Below, one piece after another: positions 13,430-20,404 of a stretch of 20,404 nucleotides of DNA (the first letter of the stretch is position 1; every line of letters starts with the position of its first letter). This DNA is from Serpens sp964410065 (GTDB taxonomy: Bacteria; Pseudomonadota; Gammaproteobacteria; Pseudomonadales; Pseudomonadaceae), in assembly GCA_964410065.1 (NCBI GenBank), contig CAYPFO010000062.1, positions 1 to 20,404 on the forward strand, given 5' to 3'. Made by a program: the position numbers and the translations under genes. The notes beneath the pieces are model-generated. The model was given only the letters and a program-made list of their open reading frames with translations. It made no database searches and was not told where the DNA came from.

Positions 13430-14536
13430 TTAATCTCCTGCCACGCGGCAATAAAGCTGACGCCAGTGTTCGGCCTGGGATGGCAAGTGATAGCGCCCCA
13501 GCTGGACCTGCCGCGCCTGCGCGGTGAGTCGATCGCGCAGGGTCGGATCCAGCACCAGGCGTTCAACCTGCTGGGACAGGCAGGAGAGATTCTCAGCCGG
13601 GCTGAGCAAGGCGGAATATTCATGGCTGAGCACATCGGGAATACCGCCCACGGCGAAGGCGGCAATCGGTGTGCCGAGTTGCATGGCTTCGAGCAGCACC
13701 ATGGGTGTGCCTTCCGTGCGTGAACTCAGCACCAGCACATCCAGGCTGCGCAGCCAGCCTTCCATATCCGTCTGGTAGCCGGCGAGCTGAATCCTTTTTT
13801 GCAGGTCGCAGGCTTCGATGCGTGCCGTCAGCTCGGTGCGCATGGGGCCTTCACCGAGCATTACCGCGGAAAGTTGCGGATGCCGGCGACACAGCTGGAT
13901 GGCCAGCTCGACAAACAGATCCGGGCCTTTTTCCTGGCTGAGACGTCCGACAAAACCGATCAGCGGCGCCGCCGGTGCCGAAGCAGGGCGCTCAGGCGTG
14001 TGCTCCTGAGCGGGCGGCAGTCCGTTGGGCAGCACATGCAACTTGTGCCGAGCGACGCCGGCCCGTTGATGCAGGCGAGCGATGCTGTCGGCGACACACG
14101 CCACGGCGCGCACCTGGGGGGTGCGGCACAGTTGCAGGCTGAGCCAGGTATACAGGCGCTGCTTGCGATTGCTCGGAGTGAAACCATGTTGCGTGGTAAT
14201 CAGCGGCAGGCCGAAACGCACGGCTGCCAGCCAGCCCAGGACGAGTCCTTTGAACCCATGCCCATTGATCAGCAGCGGACCCTCCGCCGCCTGCAGATGC
14301 CGCCAAAGACTGCGACGGTCCGGGCTGCGGTGTAGCGGCACGCCGGCTTTGAGGAAACGATCGGCAAGACTCTGCGGGCCATCCAGAAGCAGCACTTGAT
14401 GATGGCCGGGAGTGTGTCGGCAATGATCGAGCAGCATCCTTTCCAGTCCGTAGAAGCCGCCGCTGCTCAGCAAGTGAATGATTTGCAGCGGCGTGTCCTG
14501 GGTTCCCGTCAGTTGGTAGCCCAGTGCCGAATCCAT
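13430..14536 (-). CDS. GT-B glycosyltransferase (family 4 type)
   Basis: A 368-residue glycosyltransferase with two Rossmann-like halves and no membrane segment, so it is probably peripheral on the cytoplasmic face. The donor-binding half shows GFVGRLSQEKGPDLFVE (194-210), with Lys203 at the usual phosphate-binding place, and the E-x7-E motif EGTPMVLLE (275-283). The acceptor half has the glycine loop LLSSGGFYGLERM (22-34). These features fit a retaining family 4 enzyme. The ATG at 14536 has AGGAAG about 6 bp upstream and lies inside the end of the chain-length gene (28-bp overlap). The transferred sugar is unknown. With two family 2 enzymes and the initiating transferase, this gives four sugar-adding enzymes in the visible locus. 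Confidence 0.9.
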   Translation of the reverse strand: MDSALGYQLTGTQDTPLQIIHLLSSGGFYGLERMLLDHCRHTPGHHQVLLLDGPQSLADRFLKAGVPLHRSPDRRSLWRHLQAAEGPLLINGHGFKGLVLGWLAAVRFGLPLITTQHGFTPSNRKQRLYTWLSLQLCRTPQVRAVACVADSIARLHQRAGVARHKLHVLPNGLPPAQEHTPERPASAPAAPLIGFVGRLSQEKGPDLFVELAIQLCRRHPQLSAVMLGEGPMRTELTARIEACDLQKRIQLAGYQTDMEGWLRSLDVLVLSSRTEGTPMVLLEAMQLGTPIAAFAVGGIPDVLSHEYSALLSPAENLSCLSQQVERLVLDPTLRDRLTAQARQVQLGRYHLPSQAEHWRQLYCRVAGD

Positions 14537-16107
14537 GGCAGACTTCCTGTCTTGTGCGGGTTGGCGAGGTCGGGATTATTCGCATCGATGGTCATGAGTA
14601 CCGGCAGGCCCAGCTGTTGGGAGACTTGTGCCGGATGCTTGAAGCGATGATCGAAGAATTCGCGGATATACCCCAATGCAATGGCCAGCAGCAGGCCCGT
14701 CAGCAGCCCTAGGGGAATTACCTTGCTGGGCACGGGGAAGCTGGCCGTGGTGGGCTCGATAGGGCGGCTGAGAATGCGTGCGTTGGACAGGGCGCCAAGC
14801 AGGTCGCTGGAGCGGCTTTCCTCGAAGCGCTGGGTGTAGGCAAAGAAGGCCTGATGCAGGGCTTCAGTTTCGGTATTGAGTTGGCGCAGTGTTGACTGGA
14901 TGCCCTGCAGTTCGCGAATGCGTTCCTTGTATTCGCCGATGCGTGCGGATTTCTGCGCGATTACACCAGCAATGATTTCCTGGGATTTTTCACGCTCGCT
15001 GATGCGGTTGCCCACGACGCGCAGAAACTGCTGCCGGGTGCGCTGGATCTGCGCCCGTAGCGTCTGCATGGGCGCGCTGTCGGCTTGGAAAATATCGCTT
15101 TCCAGGCCGTACTGGCTGACCTGTTCGATCAGGCGATCACCCAATTGACGAATCTCGCGGTCATCGTAGGTGGTGTTTTCCAGCGTGCTGGAGAAGGTAT
15201 AGGGGAAGCTGTAGTCGTTGAGCTTGGCATTGCGCGCCACGTCCAGGCTGTTATGCAGATATTCCAGCCAGCGCCTGCCTTCGAGCTCACGGTCTCGGTA
15301 TTGGTTGAGCGCCTGTTCTTCCTGGTTGATGGCGTTCAAGTGGAAAGTGATTTCTTCGTCGGGGTTGGCGGCTTTGGCCCCTCCCAGCAGCGCTAGGCGT
15401 TGTTGTTCCAGGGAGTTCAGGCGTTCCTGGTATTGAGCCTTCTTCTGTTCATAAAAGCCCTCGGGCAGATCGTTGGATTGCAAGTCGTGGCGATGCACCA
15501 GGTAGGTATCGAGCAGCCGGTTGGTCAGCAGGGTGCCTTGGGCCGGTTCCTTGGCTGTGTAGACCACCGAGATGACGTTGGAACCGGGAATCGTCTGGAT
15601 CTCCAGGTCTTCAAGAATCTGCAGGGTCAGGGCATCGAGCGTCGTGTCGCGCACCGGCTTGGTTTCCAGGCCAAGCAACTCACGGGCGGGGTAAAAAACA
15701 TGCTCGCGCAATGGATCGATGACATGAATCTGTAGGGGTGTGGTGATCATGCGTTGCAGCAGGGTTTCTTCGGTCTGCCAAAAGCCTTCCGCGTACAGTT
15801 GTTCGACGGTACGGCGGATGAGCGCAGGCGAGCGCAGGATATTGCTTTCGGTTTCCATGTCGATCAGGGTCAGCGGCACGAAGACGTCGTTCATCGGCGC
15901 CAATACCCCACCGCTGGCATCCACCTGCGGCAGTTTCTTGGATTGCACCAGCACCTCTGCAGTGATCTCGAAGGTCTGCTTGGCCAGTACAGGAATCAGT
16001 AGCGTCAGTACGGCAAACAGCAAGAAGACTCGCTTGATGAGCTGTCGATTGGCGAAAAAAATTCGGAAAAACTCATGCAGGTAGTTTTCGCTCTGGTTCA
16101 TAGTCAA
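14509..16107 (-). CDS. Wzz/GumC-type polysaccharide co-polymerase (chain-length determinant), TTG start favoured
   Basis: A 532-residue inner-membrane protein with two membrane segments (about 26-42 and 465-481) and a long periplasmic part, of which about 210-440 is predicted helical and coiled-coil by composition. The proline-rich stretch SRPIEPTTASFPVPSK just before the second membrane segment is typical of the family. It controls chain length together with the kinase-like protein and the Wza lipoprotein. There is no fused kinase domain; the ATPase is encoded separately. The start is either TTG at 16107 (TTGA overlap with the wza stop, AAGGA 6 bp upstream) or ATG at 16101 (MNQSENYL, 12 bp from the same AAGGA). 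The spacing favours TTG, and the proteins differ by only two residues. Confidence 0.9.
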   Translation of the reverse strand: MTMNQSENYLHEFFRIFFANRQLIKRVFLLFAVLTLLIPVLAKQTFEITAEVLVQSKKLPQVDASGGVLAPMNDVFVPLTLIDMETESNILRSPALIRRTVEQLYAEGFWQTEETLLQRMITTPLQIHVIDPLREHVFYPARELLGLETKPVRDTTLDALTLQILEDLEIQTIPGSNVISVVYTAKEPAQGTLLTNRLLDTYLVHRHDLQSNDLPEGFYEQKKAQYQERLNSLEQQRLALLGGAKAANPDEEITFHLNAINQEEQALNQYRDRELEGRRWLEYLHNSLDVARNAKLNDYSFPYTFSSTLENTTYDDREIRQLGDRLIEQVSQYGLESDIFQADSAPMQTLRAQIQRTRQQFLRVVGNRISEREKSQEIIAGVIAQKSARIGEYKERIRELQGIQSTLRQLNTETEALHQAFFAYTQRFEESRSSDLLGALSNARILSRPIEPTTASFPVPSKVIPLGLLTGLLLAIALGYIREFFDHRFKHPAQVSQQLGLPVLMTIDANNPDLANPHKTGSLPWIRHWATN

Positions 16108-17102
16108 TTGCTGTCCTTGCTGTCGACTTGATAACTGAAGCCGAAGTTGAAGCCGCCGAAGAGAATCACATCAGCCAGTTGCTTCATGGTGTCGCCGGCC
16201 TTTGCCAGCCCGGTCTTGGGAATGAACAGAAGGTCATCCGGTTGCAGATAGGCGAGGCTGCTGGCGTCATCATCAAGGACCGCCTTGATGTTGTAGGTGC
16301 GGGCCACAACCTGATCGCCTTGGCGATTGACGATCATGACTTCACGCAAGTCCGAGCGCGGGGTGTGGCCACGCGCCAGGGTGAGTGCTTCAAGGACGGA
16401 AATCGGCCGGCGCACCGGATAAGCCCCTGGCTGGCCCACTTCACCGAGAATGAAGACTTCGTTTGGCATGCTGTTCTTTAGCAGCACGTCAACGCGCAGT
16501 GGACCCACTTCTCTGGCGTAACGTTGGTTAAGGGCCTTGGCCAGCTCCTGCAAAGTGACTCCGGTGAGCGGCATGCTGCCGAGCATTGGGAACGTGGCGC
16601 GGCCATCGGGGCCAATGGTGATGTCCCGGCTCATGCCACCGCCCGGGCTGAACAAGGTATCGCGCAGGTTTTGCAGGTTGCTTTGGGCGCGGGGCACGGA
16701 TGCGGAAATGATCGGATTGCGCAGGGTCTGCGAATACAGTTCGGTGATTTTCTGTTCGGCTTCCTTGACCGTCAGGCCGGTCACCTTCACCGTGCCGGCG
16801 TACTCCAGGTTGACGGTGCCGTCGGGCATCACCGTCTTGGAGCTGTTCAGACCGCGCGCGGTGACGAAATTGAGCTCCAGCTGGTCGCCGTTCTGGATGC
16901 GGTAGGCGGCATCCGAGTCAAGGTCGATGTGATAGATCACTTCCAGCACATCCATAGGCCGTAGCACTTGCTGGACCGGCAGGATTTCGGTGCGGCCGGC
17001 CAGGGCGTCCGGCGCAGTCAGAATGCGGGCAGGTATGGAGCGTTCAGAGTTGCTGCTGCAACCCGCCAGAACCGCCAGCAACAGAAGGGTCAGGCTTCTC
17101 AT
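16104..17102 (-). CDS. Wza-type polysaccharide export outer-membrane lipoprotein
   Basis: A 332-residue lipoprotein: MRSLTLLLLAVLAGC ends in a lipobox with Cys15, then SSN, so sorting to the outer membrane is expected. A polysaccharide-export domain begins near residue 66 (AYRIQNGDQLELNFV) and contains MPDGTVNLEYAGTVKVTG (92-109). A second similar unit follows at 164-209 (GPDGRATFPMLGSMPLTG). An SLBB-type domain (VFILGEVGQPGAYPV, 216-230) leads into the C-terminus. It would form the export channel with the chain-length protein. The ATG at 17102 has AAGGA 8 bp upstream. ATGs at 17111 and 17126 lack suitable spacing or a site. It is slightly shorter than E. coli Wza (379 residues). A gap of 23 bp separates it from the kinase-like gene. 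Confidence 0.92.
   Translation of the reverse strand: MRSLTLLLLAVLAGCSSNSERSIPARILTAPDALAGRTEILPVQQVLRPMDVLEVIYHIDLDSDAAYRIQNGDQLELNFVTARGLNSSKTVMPDGTVNLEYAGTVKVTGLTVKEAEQKITELYSQTLRNPIISASVPRAQSNLQNLRDTLFSPGGGMSRDITIGPDGRATFPMLGSMPLTGVTLQELAKALNQRYAREVGPLRVDVLLKNSMPNEVFILGEVGQPGAYPVRRPISVLEALTLARGHTPRSDLREVMIVNRQGDQVVARTYNIKAVLDDDASSLAYLQPDDLLFIPKTGLAKAGDTMKQLADVILFGGFNFGFSYQVDSKDSN
16114..16118 (-). promoter_or_regulatory. Ribosome binding site favouring a TTG start of the chain-length gene
   Basis: AAGGA on the minus strand sits 6 bp before TTG (16107-16105) and 12 bp before ATG (16101-16099). The shorter spacing is the usual one. Confidence 0.5.
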
Positions 17103-17110
17103 GGCAATCA

Positions 17111-17115
17111 TCCTT
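17111..17115 (-). promoter_or_regulatory. Ribosome binding site deciding the start of the Wza-type gene
   Basis: AAGGA on the minus strand lies 8 bp before ATG at 17102-17100. It is too close to the ATG at 17111 and downstream of the ATG at 17126, so it selects the 332-residue product with the lipobox at residue 15. Confidence 0.6.
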
Positions 17116-17125
17116 GGTCGTTCCA

Positions 17126-17797
17126 TTAGAGGTAGCGATAGAGCCATTTCGGCGTGTAGTAACGGCGGGCATTGAAAATGCTGCCGAGCAGATTGGCATT
17201 GGCCTGGCGCAAGCGCTGCACCGCCGCCTGGGCGACTTCCCAGCGGGTCTGTTCGCCGCGCACTACCAGAATTACGCCGTCGACCAGGGCAGCCAGGCTG
17301 AGGCTATAGCTGCTGGCATAGATGGCCTCGCCATCAATGACGATGAACCGGTAGTGGTGGCCAAGGGCATCGAAGAGTCGCTGGATCTGTTCATGGAGCA
17401 AGTATTTGCTCTGGCTGCTCGGAAGGCCCAGGGGCAGCAGATCAAAGGGCAGATCGGGGTGCTGCTGCACGCATTCCGATAGCTGTTTTTGGGGGTTGGT
17501 GTTGGCCAGCAGATCGAGCAATCCCGGTGCGCCGCCCATTTTGAATGAAGCGGTCAATCCCTGAGGCGAGGGGCTGGCATCCACCAGCAGTACCTTGCCG
17601 GCGCTTGACAGGGTCAGTTGCCGGGCCAGAGACAACGCGCTGGTGCTGGTGCCGCATCCGCTGCTAGGTCCGGTGATCAGCAGGGTACGGCATTCCGGGT
17701 TGAGAACCGTGGTGGTGAGATTGCTCTCGCTGGCCTCAAGAATCTGTTTGTCGCGCTCCAGGAGAAGCCCGATCTGGTTGACGCGGAACATGTTCAT
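17126..17797 (-). CDS. BY-kinase-like P-loop ATPase (CpsD/CapB type) with degenerate Walker motifs
   Basis: A 223-residue cytoplasmic protein with the fold signature of the separate-chain bacterial tyrosine kinases that partner Wzz/GumC proteins. The P-loop region is LLITGPSSGCGTSTSALSLA (39-58). The expected GxGK(S/T)T is GCGTST, with Thr50 instead of Lys. Walker A' is KVLLVDAS (68-75) with Asp73, and Walker B is FIVIDGEA (151-158), with Asp155 kept but Gly-Glu in place of the usual Ser/Thr-Pro-Pro. The C-terminus holds four tyrosines (213, 214, 220, 222), fitting the tyrosine cluster these kinases phosphorylate. The start ATG at 17797 has GGAG 8 bp upstream. It lies between the initiating transferase and wza. 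It may be an inactive or altered regulator of chain length rather than a true kinase. Confidence 0.85.
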   Translation of the reverse strand: MNMFRVNQIGLLLERDKQILEASESNLTTTVLNPECRTLLITGPSSGCGTSTSALSLARQLTLSSAGKVLLVDASPSPQGLTASFKMGGAPGLLDLLANTNPQKQLSECVQQHPDLPFDLLPLGLPSSQSKYLLHEQIQRLFDALGHHYRFIVIDGEAIYASSYSLSLAALVDGVILVVRGEQTRWEVAQAAVQRLRQANANLLGSIFNARRYYTPKWLYRYL

Positions 17798-17836
17798 TAC
17801 GGCTACTCCAAATGAAAAAGAGGACATCGCCCAGGA

Positions 17837-18583
17837 TCAACTGGCCCCGTGGCCGGAAAGCACCTTGGCGGGGGTTTTGATAAGGATCAGCAAATCCAGC
17901 AGCGGCCCCTGTTGCTTGATGTACTGCATGTCCAGCGTGACGCGATCATCGAAGTCGACATCGCTGCGTCCAGAGATCTGCCAGAGGCCGGTCATGCCGG
18001 GATAGGTACTCAAACGCCCCAGATGGTGTGGGCGGTAGCGCGCAGCATTGAAGGAGGTGGGTCGAGGACCGACCAGGCGCATATCGCCAAGCACGACATT
18101 GATCAGGTTGGGCAGCTCATCCAGGCTGGTCTGCCGCAACCAGCGACCGATGGGGGTTACCCGCGGATCGTTGTCGATCTTGAAATCCACCGCGTCGGCA
18201 CCGTGCTTGTTCAGGTGGCGCAGCGACTCTTTGAGCGCTTCGGCGTTGGTCACCATGCTGCGGAACTTGTACATGCCAAAGCGGCGGCCGCGATAACCGG
18301 TACGCTGCTGGACGAACAGCACGGGGCCGGGGCTGGCCAGCTTGATCAGCAAAGCGATACCCAGCAGGAGCGGCGACAGAAGAATCAGTAGGCACAGAGC
18401 GCCGACGGCATCCAGGCACCGTTTACTGCGTGATAAATTCCAGGGCCGCCCGCCAGGCCGTTTGGTTATCCAGCCCCGATTCTGTACCCACAGGTGCTCA
18501 CCGATCTGGCCGCGCAGGAGCGGGTCAAGACGTTTTTCCCGAGTCATTCCCTGTTGGAGCGAGTTGCTATGAGAAGCGGTCAT
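17837..18583 (-). CDS. Initiating undecaprenyl-phosphate sugar-phosphate transferase (short WcaJ/ExoY-like)
   Basis: A 248-residue enzyme of the bacterial sugar transferase (PHPT C-terminal domain) family. It transfers a hexose-1-phosphate from a UDP-sugar to undecaprenyl phosphate and so starts the repeat unit. One membrane segment (58-82) precedes the catalytic domain with YKFRSM (105-110), LDELPNLINVVLGDM (154-168, containing the Asp155-Glu156 pair), RLVGPRP (169-175) and PGMTGLWQISGRSDV (195-209). The four-helix N-terminal part of long WcaJ-type enzymes is absent, so it belongs to the short ExoY-like kind. The N-terminal 50 residues are basic and soluble. The ATG at 18583 has GGAG about 10 bp upstream; the TTG at 18592 is too close to that site. 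The exact sugar (glucose or galactose most often) is not readable from sequence. Confidence 0.93.
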   Translation of the reverse strand: MTASHSNSLQQGMTREKRLDPLLRGQIGEHLWVQNRGWITKRPGGRPWNLSRSKRCLDAVGALCLLILLSPLLLGIALLIKLASPGPVLFVQQRTGYRGRRFGMYKFRSMVTNAEALKESLRHLNKHGADAVDFKIDNDPRVTPIGRWLRQTSLDELPNLINVVLGDMRLVGPRPTSFNAARYRPHHLGRLSTYPGMTGLWQISGRSDVDFDDRVTLDMQYIKQQGPLLDLLILIKTPAKVLSGHGAS

Positions 18584-18597
18584 GCCGATCAATCTCC

Positions 18598-19668
18598 TTA
18601 GCTGGGTTGGGAGAGCTTCATCTGCATGGGCAATACTTCCTGTTGCGCCGCTGATGAATCCCTGTGGTAGTAATCGCGAAACCAGGCAACGAAACGGGCA
18701 ATGCCTTCGTCAAGGCCAATTCGGGGATGGAAATCGATATCTCGCTGCAAGTCGCTGGCATCCGCGCAGGTCGCTAATACATCGCCCGCCTGCAGCGGCA
18801 ACAACTCGATTTGCGCCCGCTGGCCGAGGTGCTTTTCCAGCACGGCGAGGTAGTCACGCAGCTCCACCGGGGATTGACCGCCGATGTTGTACAGGCGCCA
18901 GGGCGCCATGCTGGTAGCCGGATCGGGGTGTTCGCGGTCCCAGTCCGGGTTGGGCTGTGGGGCTTTGTCCAGCAGGCGGACCAGGCTTTCGACGATGTCA
19001 TCGATATAGGTGAAGTCGCGCTGGTGCTGACCATGGTTGTAAAGCTGCAGCGGCTCCCCGGTGACAATGGCCTGGGCAAATCGAATGGGTGACATGTCCG
19101 GACGGCCCCAGGGACCGTACACGGTAAAAAAGCGCAGGCCCGTGCAGGGAATGCCGAACAAATGGCTGTAGGTATGGGCCATCAATTCGTTGGCTTTTTT
19201 GGTTGCGGCATACAGCGACAACGGGTGATCGACGTTGTCGCGTACCGAGTACGGGGTGTGTTGATTGGCGCCGTACACCGAGCTGGAAGAGGCGTACAGC
19301 AAATGCTGCACCGGGTGAGCTCGGCACCCTTCGAGGATATTCAAGAAGGCATCGATATTGCTGCTGGCATACGCGCGTGGGTTGCTCAGCGAATAGCGCA
19401 CGCCGGCTTGCGCCGCCAGATGAATGACGACGTCGGGTCGGCAGTCCGCGAAGACCGACGCCACGGCCTCGGCATCGGCCAGGTCTAGGCGCAACAGTGG
19501 GAAATCGCCGGCCTGCTGGTGCACCCAGTCAAGTCGCGCCTCTTTCAGGGCCGGATCGTAGTAGTCATTGAAATTGTCTACGCCGATCACCCGGTGACCC
19601 TCGCGCAGCAAGCGCAGGGCACAATGCGCACCGATAAAACCGGCGGCGCCTGTCAGTAGGATTTTCAT
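18598..19668 (-). CDS. UDP-glucuronate 4-epimerase-like SDR enzyme
   Basis: A 356-residue extended SDR enzyme. The NAD-binding motif GAAGFIG is at 7-13, and YAATK gives the catalytic Tyr153 and Lys157. SSSSVYGANQHTPYS (127-141) and LRFFTVYGPWGRPDM are hallmarks of UDP-glucuronate 4-epimerases of the CapI/WbnF group, which make UDP-galacturonate from UDP-glucuronate. UDP-glucose 4-epimerase is a less likely alternative. The adjacent dehydrogenase would supply UDP-glucuronate, which supports the assignment. The ATG at 19668 overlaps the dehydrogenase stop (ATGA, 19665-19668). The frame is open upstream to 19833, but that part lies in the dehydrogenase and lacks similarity. Ends 14 bp before the initiating transferase gene. 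Confidence 0.9.
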   Translation of the reverse strand: MKILLTGAAGFIGAHCALRLLREGHRVIGVDNFNDYYDPALKEARLDWVHQQAGDFPLLRLDLADAEAVASVFADCRPDVVIHLAAQAGVRYSLSNPRAYASSNIDAFLNILEGCRAHPVQHLLYASSSSVYGANQHTPYSVRDNVDHPLSLYAATKKANELMAHTYSHLFGIPCTGLRFFTVYGPWGRPDMSPIRFAQAIVTGEPLQLYNHGQHQRDFTYIDDIVESLVRLLDKAPQPNPDWDREHPDPATSMAPWRLYNIGGQSPVELRDYLAVLEKHLGQRAQIELLPLQAGDVLATCADASDLQRDIDFHPRIGLDEGIARFVAWFRDYYHRDSSAAQQEVLPMQMKLSQPS

Positions 19669-20404
19669 AAACTGCTCGCTTGCGGCGCAATCTGCGGCAG
19701 ACCGATACCCTGGTAAAGCAGTCCGGCGTTGGCGAGCTGTTGCGGGTTGTAGAGGTTGCGTCCATCGATGACCAAGCCGGCGCGCAACTTGCTGGCCAGC
19801 CAGTCGAAGTCGACCACGCGGAAGGTTTTCCACTCAGTGCAGATCACCAGGGCGTCGGCATCGAGCAGCGTGTCGTCGCGCGTCGGGCAGAGCACCAGAT
19901 CTTCACGGTAGCCATAGATACGGCGGCATTCGGACATGGCTTCCGGGTCATAGGCGCGCGCTGTGGCGCCTTCGCGCCACAGCGCCTCCATCAGATAGCG
20001 ACTGGGCGCTTCACGCATGTCGTCGGTGTTGGGTTTGAAGGCCAGCCCCCAGACGGCAATGGATTTGCCGGCTAGACCCTCTGGAAAGTGCTGCTGCAGC
20101 TTGCGAAACAGCACATGGCGCTGAGCATCGTTGATGTCGCTGACAGTTTGTAGCAGGCGCAACGGTTGCCCGTTGTGTTCGGCGGTGTGCAGCAGCGCGC
20201 GAATGTCCTTGGGGAAGCAGGAGCCGCCGAAGCCGCAGCCGGGGTAGATGAAGTGATAGCCGATGCGGGGGTCGGAGCCGATGCCCTTGCGTACCGCCTC
20301 AATATCAGCCTCGAGAATTTCGGCCAGGTTGGCCAGCTCGTTCATGAAACTGATGCGGGTGGCCAGCATCGCGTTGGCTGCGTATTTGGTGAGCTCGGCG
20401 CTGC
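19665..20404 (-). CDS. UDP-glucose 6-dehydrogenase (partial, N-terminus outside window)
   Basis: Oxidises UDP-glucose to UDP-glucuronate with two NAD+. The visible 246 codons begin inside the protein at SAELTKYAANAMLATRISFM, a conserved stretch just before the central helix. GYHFIYPGCGFGGSCFPKD carries the catalytic Cys in GGSCFPKD, and WGLAFKPNTDDMREAPS is the conserved start of the C-terminal UDP-binding domain. The frame continues to the last base, so the N-terminal NAD-binding part lies to the right of 20404. It overlaps the epimerase ATG by 4 bp. Together the two genes point to uronic acid in the polymer. It could be an EPS-dedicated paralogue of a housekeeping copy, which the window cannot show. 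Confidence 0.95.
   Translation of the reverse strand, partial: SAELTKYAANAMLATRISFMNELANLAEILEADIEAVRKGIGSDPRIGYHFIYPGCGFGGSCFPKDIRALLHTAEHNGQPLRLLQTVSDINDAQRHVLFRKLQQHFPEGLAGKSIAVWGLAFKPNTDDMREAPSRYLMEALWREGATARAYDPEAMSECRRIYGYREDLVLCPTRDDTLLDADALVICTEWKTFRVVDFDWLASKLRAGLVIDGRNLYNPQQLANAGLLYQGIGLPQIAPQASSL

Overview
The window reads as chromosomal DNA of a fluorescent-type Pseudomonas or close relative. It is GC-rich, its genes are densely packed with many 4-bp ATGA stop/start overlaps and GGAG-type ribosome binding sites, and its left edge carries the housekeeping neighbours rimK, a RimB-type retropepsin-like protease gene and hslR (Hsp15). As I recall, these also lie next to each other in P. 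aeruginosa. No rRNA, tRNA, CRISPR array, insertion sequence or phage gene was seen.

Layout. Positions 1-1643 hold the left-edge genes: rimK (partial) and rimB on the minus strand, and hslR divergent on the plus strand. From about 1637 to the right edge lies an exopolysaccharide (EPS) locus, almost entirely on the minus strand and read right to left. In transcription order it contains: UDP-glucose 6-dehydrogenase (partial, N-terminus outside the window), UDP-glucuronate 4-epimerase, an initiating undecaprenyl-phosphate sugar-phosphate transferase, a bacterial tyrosine kinase (BY-kinase)-like ATPase with degenerate motifs, a Wza-type export lipoprotein, a Wzz/GumC-type chain-length protein, a family-4-type glycosyltransferase, a Wzy-type polymerase, two family-2 glycosyltransferases, a NodB-type polysaccharide deacetylase, a Wzx-type flippase, a secreted glycoside-hydrolase-like protein and a GNAT acetyltransferase. 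These genes overlap or lie within 39 bp of each other, so they look like one operon ending at 5061. A plus-strand FemAB/GNAT gene (3871-5049) converges on that end. It is separated by a 345-bp intergenic region rich in inverted repeats from a two-gene minus-strand unit: a second FemAB/GNAT protein and a YdjC/ChbG-type deacetylase. The latter runs 7 bp into the 3' end of hslR.

How the genes work together (inference from families). The two right-most genes would supply UDP-glucuronate and UDP-galacturonate, pointing to an acidic polymer. The sugar-phosphate transferase starts the lipid-linked repeat, three glycosyltransferases extend it, Wzx flips it, Wzy polymerises it, and the Wzz-like protein, the kinase-like protein and the Wza lipoprotein set length and export the chain. 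Two different deacetylase families, three GNAT-fold proteins and a secreted glycoside-hydrolase-like protein would trim or decorate the product. The polymer itself cannot be named from sequence alone.

Points most worth a second look: the loss of the Walker A lysine and the altered Walker B in the kinase-like protein; the missing nucleophile Glu in the glycoside-hydrolase-like protein; the unusual density of modification genes; the cluster of dyads in the 3.7-3.8 kb intergenic region; and a perfect hairpin abutting the hslR ribosome binding site.
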